From the NCBI GenBank assembly GCA_030141605.1, contig JAQGDQ010000888.1:1-64000 (forward strand): a DNA stretch of 64,000 bases. Reading direction: 5' to 3'. Every line of letters starts with the position of its first letter. Position 1 is the stretch's first letter. Both the position numbers and the translations under genes were made by a program. This stretch comes from Tubiluchus corallicola (lineage: Eukaryota; Priapulida; Priapulimorpha; Priapulimorphida; Tubiluchidae). Positions 56,744-64,000 of the stretch are shown one piece after another. The notes under the pieces are model-generated. The model was not told the origin of the DNA and searched no databases. It saw only the letters and a list, made by a program, of their open reading frames with translations.

Positions 56744-59128
56744 CTAAGATGCACTTTGCTGTTTCTTATCACTTTCTTCTATCCAATCCCAAACCTTTCT
56801 TAAATACAAATCAACTCTCACAATTCCCGCCTTGTTCAATCTTGCCCTCTGAGTTAGTGCATGTGTTTTTAACATAGCATGGTACTTTTCAAAATCTGGC
56901 TCCATTAGACCTTTGTTTGATGGTATGGCATCAATATCTAATTTGTTGGCTATAGCACGTGCTGCGTCTTCTGCCAATGTTAACAATGGAATGCCACTCA
57001 TTTCTTTATGTTTTAGATCTTCTAAGATATTAACATCATTTAGCAGTGGGTGAAACATTGCGCCTTCTTGGCAACAGTCCCCAATGTACTGGAATATAGA
57101 GACAGCTCGAGCTTTCAAGTTTTCTGTGCCCCAGTCATCTTTAGTGGTCACCACTTCGTGCAAGAAGGCCACTTTTAACATGTAAGAGTCAATGACCTTA
57201 TCTGGTTGATACTTTATTGCTCTGTATAATTCTGGCAAGTTGACATCTAAACTGACAAAAATGTTGTGAAGTGCTGAAGCACTATGACTGGGATATAAAT
57301 GTATTTCTTTGTTGCAAGAATACAGGACAGGCTTTACTAGCACCTTTATGAGCCTCAACACCATCTTACGGCTGTTGTCTAAGTTCTTTATAAATTCACA
57401 TTCAGCAACAGCAAATGTGGGTTCAACTTTTGTTTTTGATTCGTCTGGTTTGACCACGTAGTGATAACTGTTGACCTCTGGCCATTTATCATTGGCATTC
57501 TTTGGTACTCCCACTTTTTCAAAACATGGTGTCACATCTACAGAGACTTGTGCTATTTTTTTGTTTGGCAACAGAACACATAATTTAAAACATGTACAGA
57601 CTTTATTCCATTCCACTACATGTGGAAAGCTGTTTGGCACAATTTTTTCTTTAAGTTTCTCTTCTTGCAAAGCTGTTGCCACGGCTCTTGGCAACATCTC
57701 CTTTAATTTTCGTAATTCTGCTGTGAAATCTCCGTGCACAACAAAAAAGTCAAATTCATCTGGCTGGCCAATCTTTACTCCACAAGCCGAACTGCCAACA
57801 AGTATGGGCACAAATCTTATACGATGATTTTCGTAAACAATTCTGCTAACAGCATCTAACAATTCCTTTATATTTTTTCTAATATAGTCAAATTCTTCCA
57901 CATTTGAAATTGTTCCTAATCCAGGCTCAGAAACCAAGTCCTTTAGAGACAATCCACAAATGTTTTTTGACACTGTTTCATCATCCTCTTTGCCAGAAAG
58001 CTCTGAAGACACTTCTTGCCACATTTGAAAGTACCGATAGGAAAGAAAAATTCCTGCAATTTGTTTGTAATTTCGGTTCAATGCCTTTTCGTAAGCTCGT
58101 TGGATGCACATATCATAAGCCGTTTCATGAAGGATATTTAACATTTCGGTTTGAACACCTACATCAACGAGGTATTTAACAACGTCTACACTTTGAGGTG
58201 ACAAGTGAGCATTTTTACAAGCCCAATGAATTAAACTTCCTCCATTGTAAAGTTTATTTACTATCTGCCTTACTATTTCGCCTGAATGCCTCTCGAGCAT
58301 ATTTTCATATATTAATTTAACAACATCCAGTCTACCTTCCATACATGCTAGGGTAAGTGGGGTCAAACCACCATTATTTTCTGCCAGAATGTCAGAGCCC
58401 GCAAACATCAGAACTGCTGCACAATGAACATGTCCTTGCCTTGCTGCCATATGCAGAGCGGTATAACCTGCTGTGTCTAGGTAGAAGACATTTGCACCTT
58501 TGAGAAGCAGCAAAACAAGGGTTTCAAAGTGCCCTTGAAGTGCTGCAACATGGAGGGGCGGAGCACCATCAACTGAAATGTAAGGATGTTCATCTATTTT
58601 GGCACCATATTTAATTAACAGCTTCACTATTTCAGTGTGGCCTTCCGATGATGCATCCTGTATAGGTCGTATTTTACGCGTTTCTGGGAAGCAATCAACT
58701 TCTGCTCCATGAACCAACAGCATTTCACAAATTTCTGTATGTCCCGCTAAAGCTGCTAGTATTAAAGGCGACCATGCTTTGCTTCTAGAAAGACAGTTTA
58801 TTTCAGCACCCCGTTCAATGAGTTGCTGTACAAGAGAAGTGTGTCCCAAATAACATGCATGTCCAAGGGGGGTTACTTCTACATAATCTCGATCTGATAG
58901 TTTTATAGCGATTGGTGATAGACTTTCCATTTCTGCTCCTCTGTTGAGAAGTTCATGAACAAGCTCATGCATGTTAAAGTGTGTAGCAGAATGTAGCAGC
59001 ATGTTGAGCAACTCTGTTCCATCTGCACCAAGTATAACAGCAAATTGGTAAAAAATTAGTGTCGTCTGGAGTACCAATCTTTGAATGGCATCTGACACAC
59101 TGTCAATAAGTTCCTGGATTCTTTCCAT
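56744..59128 (-). CDS. ankyrin-repeat cGAS-like (Mab-21 family) nucleotidyltransferase, intronless
   Basis: Single-exon 794-codon gene, stop TAG at 56744-56746. The frame extends six codons upstream to a GTG, but the first ATG is at 59128 with good context (GATATGG), and a TGA closes the frame just above, so ATG is taken as start. Residues ~37-332 form about eight ankyrin repeats (GYTALHMAARQGHVHCAAVL, GHTEIVKLLIKYGAKID). Residues ~405-700 are a cGAS/Mab-21 nucleotidyltransferase: GSSACGVKIGQPDEFDFFVV aligns with human cGAS GSYYEHVKISAPNEFDVMFK, giving acids E458 and D460; VSVDVTPCFE gives the third, D531. The C-lobe is seen in IDSYMLKVAFLHEV…DDWG. The full triad predicts an active enzyme making a nucleotide second messenger after ligand sensing. 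No cGAS-type HCCC zinc finger is seen. It lies antisense in a PAK intron. Confidence 0.92.
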   Translation of the reverse strand: MERIQELIDSVSDAIQRLVLQTTLIFYQFAVILGADGTELLNMLLHSATHFNMHELVHELLNRGAEMESLSPIAIKLSDRDYVEVTPLGHACYLGHTSLVQQLIERGAEINCLSRSKAWSPLILAALAGHTEICEMLLVHGAEVDCFPETRKIRPIQDASSEGHTEIVKLLIKYGAKIDEHPYISVDGAPPLHVAALQGHFETLVLLLLKGANVFYLDTAGYTALHMAARQGHVHCAAVLMFAGSDILAENNGGLTPLTLACMEGRLDVVKLIYENMLERHSGEIVRQIVNKLYNGGSLIHWACKNAHLSPQSVDVVKYLVDVGVQTEMLNILHETAYDMCIQRAYEKALNRNYKQIAGIFLSYRYFQMWQEVSSELSGKEDDETVSKNICGLSLKDLVSEPGLGTISNVEEFDYIRKNIKELLDAVSRIVYENHRIRFVPILVGSSACGVKIGQPDEFDFFVVHGDFTAELRKLKEMLPRAVATALQEEKLKEKIVPNSFPHVVEWNKVCTCFKLCVLLPNKKIAQVSVDVTPCFEKVGVPKNANDKWPEVNSYHYVVKPDESKTKVEPTFAVAECEFIKNLDNSRKMVLRLIKVLVKPVLYSCNKEIHLYPSHSASALHNIFVSLDVNLPELYRAIKYQPDKVIDSYMLKVAFLHEVVTTKDDWGTENLKARAVSIFQYIGDCCQEGAMFHPLLNDVNILEDLKHKEMSGIPLLTLAEDAARAIANKLDIDAIPSNKGLMEPDFEKYHAMLKTHALTQRARLNKAGIVRVDLYLRKVWDWIEESDKKQQSAS

Positions 59129-59146
59129 ATCAACAATCAAAAGCAC

Positions 59147-60539
59147 TTCTCACTGTAATCTTTTAGTCAGGTAGCAGAAAAACCAAAGTGGCTAATTTAT
59201 ATTGTCTATCAAAAATATCATACAAACAGCATACAAAATGGTCTTATGCTTTATTTTATTTTCAAGCACGTAAACTTGTACCAGATAGTAGAACGTTCTA
59301 GCGAATAATAATTCCACAAGCTGTGATAGTAAAATTTGTGCATATTGTACCTTTGTACCTTAATCACAGCAAACTGTTGACCAAAAAACGTACAACTTAT
59401 CTTGGCAAATAAGACGCAATTTGTCTAAGCGCTGTTATCAGATGTAAATAGGGAAGCATGGCGTCTTGGAGAAATTGTTGCTGTATATTTAATTCTAAAC
59501 GTGGACTCTTGATACAGTCTTTTAGGTTCATTTTGTTTGTTTATTGGTGGCCATTACATATTTTCAAGGCTTGATAATGTAGTTGTACTCAAATTGAAAA
59601 TATAATTATTATGGAGCAAGCAATAATTATATATGTACAAGAAAAATATACCCAGTATATAGGTTGCTGTGACGTCAGTCTGGAATATAAGAACTACGGA
59701 GCAGCATTGCAACCCCTTTTAATATAGTTGACTTTGTATTCTAGTATGATTTTGTGTATATCCTATACTTAGGTTGCATTAATAGCTTAATTTAGTTAAT
59801 TACTTATGTTAATTGAATGAGTCATTAGTTAATTACTCATTAAACGAATTTATCTACTACAATAAAGCAAGTAGTGACTGTAGGTATATGAGCACGCACC
59901 TAGTTAGCTCTGGGAAGGGTCCCACCTCATACCTGTCCTAGATCTCCTTTACAAGAAAGTAAGTGATTGGTCATACACTCAACTGAACAGACTATCTGGC
60001 CAATGAACCGTCGTGTTAAAGGACAAGGTCATCCAGTTTTACCTGTTCTAGAAATTGAAACCCGGTTCAACACAATGTGGCTTCCGACGAACATTCATTA
60101 ACAATCAAAGTCAAGACTTAATTACTGTGGCGACAGAAAGTGATTAAAGGGCACTGACACACCAAAGGGTTAGGTGTTCGAGCCGTGAGGCGGAAACACC
60201 AATAAACTGGCTACTACTTGTTATCTGACGTACTGCTGTAAACTGAAATTCAGGAGATCTGATGCAGAAACAACCAGGCGATGACCAGACGTTGTATCAG
60301 TGGTAGTTTCACGAGCTCCATGGGTCAGGACTCCACTGCACTCCACTAGGATTGGAGTACTTTACCACTTACGACTCCGGTACACCTGACACGCATTGTA
60401 GAAGTGGCCATATAAGATTCCGCCCCCTGCTGAGCTTTGGAAGAGTAACTGCTCAAGATTCCACGAAGTTCGCATAACCGTTTAGTCACGTTATTCCAGC
60501 TTCCAGAGTGATGGAGAACGTCAAATGTTGGAATCCGAC
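59147..60539. other. upstream region of the ankyrin-cGLR gene, LTR-like remnant possible
   Basis: No coding exon. Positions 60115-60130 read TTAATTACTGTGGCGACAGA, resembling an LTR end followed by a tRNA primer-binding site. At ~60170, TTAGGTGTTCGAGCCGTGAG resembles a tRNA B-box. Neither is proven. The - strand promoter of the ankyrin-cGLR gene should lie at its left side (~59150-59700). Confidence 0.3.
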
Positions 60540-60845
60540 AGTGTCCGACTTTTCAGGCACTCCAACTTAGCCTATTGAGTAGCTTAGTCTGGTGTACACT
60601 TGTGTGATCGTAGGTATTAATTTACTGATCTCCTGTTTGCTACAGCTCAGGCTGTGCAGTGTTCAGCTGCTATTCCAGGAAAAACCAACCGATCAGCCAA
60701 GGAGAAATCAAGGTCATTTCATCTTGTAACAAGAATTTCTTCTTAAAAATAGAGCAGAGTTGAGGTCAAAGTTCACCAGAGTGTTGTGTCTGGACAGTTG
60801 AAATCTTCTGCATTAGACGATTTCACACAAGTGACGCTGGTACTT
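60540..60845. repeat. right direct repeat flanking the ankyrin-cGLR gene
   Basis: Partner of 56350-56645; the two enclose 3.9 kb containing the whole antisense gene. Confidence 0.85.
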
Positions 60846-60867
60846 TGTTACAGTGCAAACACTTCAG

Positions 60868-60868
<1 letters not shown>

Positions 60869-60950
<82 letters not shown>

Positions 60951-60951
60951 G
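60869..60951. repeat. (ATT)n microsatellite, ~28 units
   Basis: Uninterrupted TTATTATTATTA run; being pure, it is likely length-polymorphic. It precedes a LINE fragment transcribed leftwards, so it may be that element's tail. Confidence 0.97.
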
Positions 60952-61492
60952 AGTTTATTTCGTATAAAAATATACAGTTTACAAAGATAAAGATGTTAGT
61001 AAAACAGGTAATGCGATATTAGTAAAGTAACATATCTACAGATATTCAACTTTATAATAACCACACATTGTAGTTCCCTTGTAATTATATTACATTATAC
61101 AGTGTTGTAAGGAGCTATAATAGATATCTTAAAACATCTTTAAATGAGTTCTTAACCTTTAATTTTACATCATCGTTTAGATCTACAGTACAACCATATT
61201 TAAATCTTAAATTTACTTGACTGTTATTTACATAGTAGCATAGCTTTGGAATTCTCATTGTGCAAGAGTTTACAATTTTTCTCACAAAGTTTAATTTTCG
61301 ACTATCTATTAAATAATTCGCAGGCATTGTGCCACAAAAATACATTAACAATTTGACGCTTTCATTTTGTCTAAAACCGAATATTTTTCTATAAGCATTG
61401 TTCCATTTTACCCTAACGGCATTAACTTCATTGTTAATGAAAGATTTTTCAATCTTGCAACGTTTCAAGATGGTGTGTGCGAACAATTGCAT
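60952..61492 (-). pseudogene. LINE reverse-transcriptase C-terminal fragment and 3' UTR
   Basis: The - strand frame at 61115-61492 (125 codons to its stop) encodes VRVKWNNAYRKIFGFRQNES then VKLLMYFCGTMP and RKLNFVRKI. This is the WNNAFRKIFGF..WESV..L…CG..P pattern found near the C-terminus of several invertebrate LINE ORF2 proteins. The 3' side runs into (ATT)n. It is 5'-truncated. Confidence 0.78.
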
Positions 61493-61620
61493 TTTCTGTT
61501 AAATAATATTAATGTTTAAAGTTTGGTAAAACTATGAAAACATTTTGAATTATTTCAGTATTAACCGAGACAAATGCGAAGTGAAATTCTTTTACGCCTT
61601 TGATTTGTTATTTTTTGCAG

Positions 61621-61813
61621 GTAGTAATGGAGTACCTAGCCGGTGGCTCCCTCACCGACGTGGTGACAGAAACGTGCATGGACGAGGGTCAGATATCATC
61701 CGTGTGCAGAGAGGTCCTTCAAGCTTTAGAGTTTCTCCACGACAATCATGTGATTCACAGGGATATTAAGAGTGATAATATTTTATTAGGAATGGACGGC
61801 AGTGTGAAACTGA
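61621..61813 (+). CDS. PAK: PAK, coding exon 9 (kinase hinge and catalytic loop)
   Basis: The acceptor TTTTTTGCAG ends at 61620 and the donor GTAAGT starts at 61814; phase 0 in, 1 out. It encodes [40 protein letters not shown]: hinge MEYL, catalytic loop HRDIKSDN (H376-R377-D378). Confidence 0.97.
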
Positions 61814-61851
61814 GTAAGTTTGTGAGGTGTATCTCTAATAATGTGTGCTGC

Positions 61852-62513
61852 TTGCAAACCAAAACCGTTCACAAGTCGGCATAGTTAAAACTACTTTATG
61901 ATGCTTCAAAGTAGAATGTATCAAAAATTTGGTTAAATGTTAATTTCCTGTTTTTTTTTGTAGAAACAAATGCCAAATATATTTCACTTTTTTATTCTAG
62001 CTTCAAATTATTTAGGAAGTGTTCAAAAACTACTGAAAAATAATTTTTTAGCCCCATATCCACTTTTCTGGCTAGAAACTAGTACTACAGTTGTAACAAA
62101 CTTGTATTTTCAAACTTTGATTGTAGCTTATGGAAGCAGTCATTTTGCTTCGGGTTTTTTCTTTTGCCAAGCCCAGATTTTCTACTTTATTTAAACATAA
62201 CATCAGTATGTTCTTGCAAAGTTCATGGCAACCAAAATAACTTCAGTGTGTTCTTGCAAAGTCCATGGCAACAAACATTTGTGACATTTTTGTCAATAAA
62301 AATGTGACAAAAGCAATAGCAGTGATTTTCTCAAGATTATGTTTTTTAGTGTGCAGCCTGCACCTCAACTTCAATGTGGATTATCTCAGCTTAGAAATAA
62401 CATAGAGCGATGAACTTGGTATCAAAATGATCCTCATGAAATGCTCATTTGGGACATGTGAATAACTAGAAAAGCTTAATGTCAACTTATGGATGATTTT
62501 GCTATGCAAGCAC
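61852..62513 (+). mobile_element. repeat Y copy 3
   Basis: Starts GCTTGCAAACCAAAACCGTT CACAAGTCGGC and ends CAACTTATGGATGATTTTGC TATGCAAGC, the most complete inverted ends of the family. Insert of AACTTCAGTGTGTTCTTGCA duplicated at ~62195-62270. Confidence 0.75.
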
Positions 62514-62759
62514 ACAATAAATTATGACTTTCATTGGCAAAATTTTAATAAACCATTGCGGTTCATTTTGCCAATTACTACCCATTGCGGGTCATGAGCT
62601 GGAAAAAGGAGACACTGAAAAATTTTTGACTAGTCGGGATTTGAACTCAACACCTCGGATTAGTACTCTAATGCTCTGTTTATTTATCTTTCTCTACATT
62701 TACTTGTTTAGGTAGCCTAGTTTTCAGTCAGTTTGTCTGTTCGTCCGTAATGTCATTAG

Positions 62760-63085
<326 letters not shown>

Positions 63086-63450
63086 CCACTGGTGTAGCAT
63101 ATTACTGCAATAAAAGTATGAGTTATGACTCATCACCTTGACATGCATTGAAAAGGCTTTAAATGAATTTTAGAAATGAATTCATGTCAAAATTCCTAAG
63201 TACAATTAATTAAGAAAACTAATTTACGTAAGTGAATTAATAAAAAAGAAAAAAGTCGCACAAATCTGATTATTACCAGTAAAAATTACAAAAATTATGC
63301 AAGATCGGTTGCTTTATTTCTTAACGAAAAAGATGCAATTCTCATAGTGATAAAAACGTTGAAATTTGTTACTGTTTCCTGTACATATTCACGGAAAACA
63401 CCTAGCCACCTAGTGGTTGAGCTGCGAACCTTGTTTTCCTTGTGAACAGC
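63086..63450. other. intronic DNA
   Basis: Holds GCCACCTAGTGGTTGAGCTG, a motif shared with MITE-derived DNA at 49100 and 54730. Nothing coding. Confidence 0.4.
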
Positions 63451-63454
63451 AGCG

Positions 63455-64000
63455 GGAACTTCAAAAGCAAACTGCTGGTCAAGTGATTAAATGTCCAGAA
63501 ACAACGAGATTAACTGCAGTGAACAAGCGGGTGACAGATTCAAAGCAAAACCGCTGGTCAAGTGATTAAATGTTTAGCTTCCACAAACAACGAGGTTAAC
63601 TGCAGTGGACAAGCGGGTGACAGATTCAAAGCAAAACCGCTGGTCAAGTGATTAAATGTTTAGCTTCCAGAAACAACGAGGTTAACTGCAGTGGGCAAGC
63701 GGGTGACAGATTCAAAGCAAAACCGCTGGTCAAGTGATTAAATGTTTAGCTTCCAGAAACAACGAGGTCAACTGCAGTGGAAAAGCGAGTGACAGATTCA
63801 AAGCAGAACCGCTGGTCAAGTGATTAAATGTTTAGCTTCCAGAAACAACGAGGTTAACTGCAGTGGACAAGCAGGTGACAGATTCAAAGCAAAACCGCTG
63901 GTCAAGTGATTAAATGTTTAGCTTCCAGAAACAGCGAGGTTAATTGCAGTGGACAAGCGGGTGACAGATTCAAAGCAAAACCGCTGGTCAAGTGATTAAA
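63455..64000. repeat. minisatellite, 86-bp unit, >6 copies, continues past window end
   Basis: Units contain GAGGTTAACTGCAGTGGACA, AGCGGGTGACAGATTCAAAG and ACCGCTGGTCAAGTGATTAA. The first copy is shorter (lacks TTTAGCTTCC). It lies in the PAK intron after exon 10. Confidence 0.96.

Noticed and set aside
59129-59146. GTG as start of the ankyrin-cGLR gene
   Set aside because: Nuclear animal genes rarely start at GTG; an ATG in good context follows six codons later and a TGA lies just upstream.

Overview
The window is animal nuclear DNA. It is AT-rich, its genes are split by GT-AG introns, and it holds many tandem minisatellites, miniature inverted-repeat transposons (MITEs) and decayed LINE pieces. 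The proteins (a folate-receptor-family protein, the TRAPP subunit TRAPPC1, a p21-activated kinase, and an ankyrin-cGAS-like protein) point to an invertebrate metazoan, probably bilaterian. I cannot place it further. All exons and repeats were read by eye; no search or splice predictor was run.

Layout. Positions 1-194 look like the last coding exon of an unidentified + strand gene. 8.0-18.5 kb: a + strand folate receptor family gene (FOLR) with two alternative first coding exons and four further exons; the joined protein is 252 aa with the 16 mature cysteines of the family. 18.5-21.5 kb: a convergent intergenic block made almost wholly of three minisatellites. 21.75-24.23 kb: a complete four-exon TRAPPC1 gene on the - strand (147 aa). 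24.3-38.7 kb: mostly transposon debris and unique non-coding DNA, with two weak unidentified - strand exon candidates. 38.8-63.0 kb: ten + strand coding exons of a group I PAK kinase (460 codons; the last part of the kinase lies beyond the window). An intronless 794-aa ankyrin-repeat plus cGAS/Mab-21-like nucleotidyltransferase gene sits antisense inside a PAK intron (56.7-59.1 kb), between two ~300-bp direct repeats.

Main observation: several minisatellites are tandem copies of exon edges of these same genes. Acceptor-side arrays precede FOLR exons 3 and 4, TRAPPC1 exon 4 and PAK exon 7. A donor-side array follows PAK exon 1. A donor-side duplication follows PAK exon 7. An array starts at the FOLR stop codon. 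In every case the functional exon is the copy at the outer edge and the array extends into the intron or 3' UTR, so the introns carry tens of decoy splice sites. A similar array lies inside a hAT-type MITE next to its terminal repeat, so the process is probably general to this genome and not specific to exons.

The genes have no evident shared pathway: folate-type ligand uptake at the cell surface, ER-Golgi vesicle tethering, Rac/Cdc42 signalling, and a probable innate-immune nucleotide sensor.
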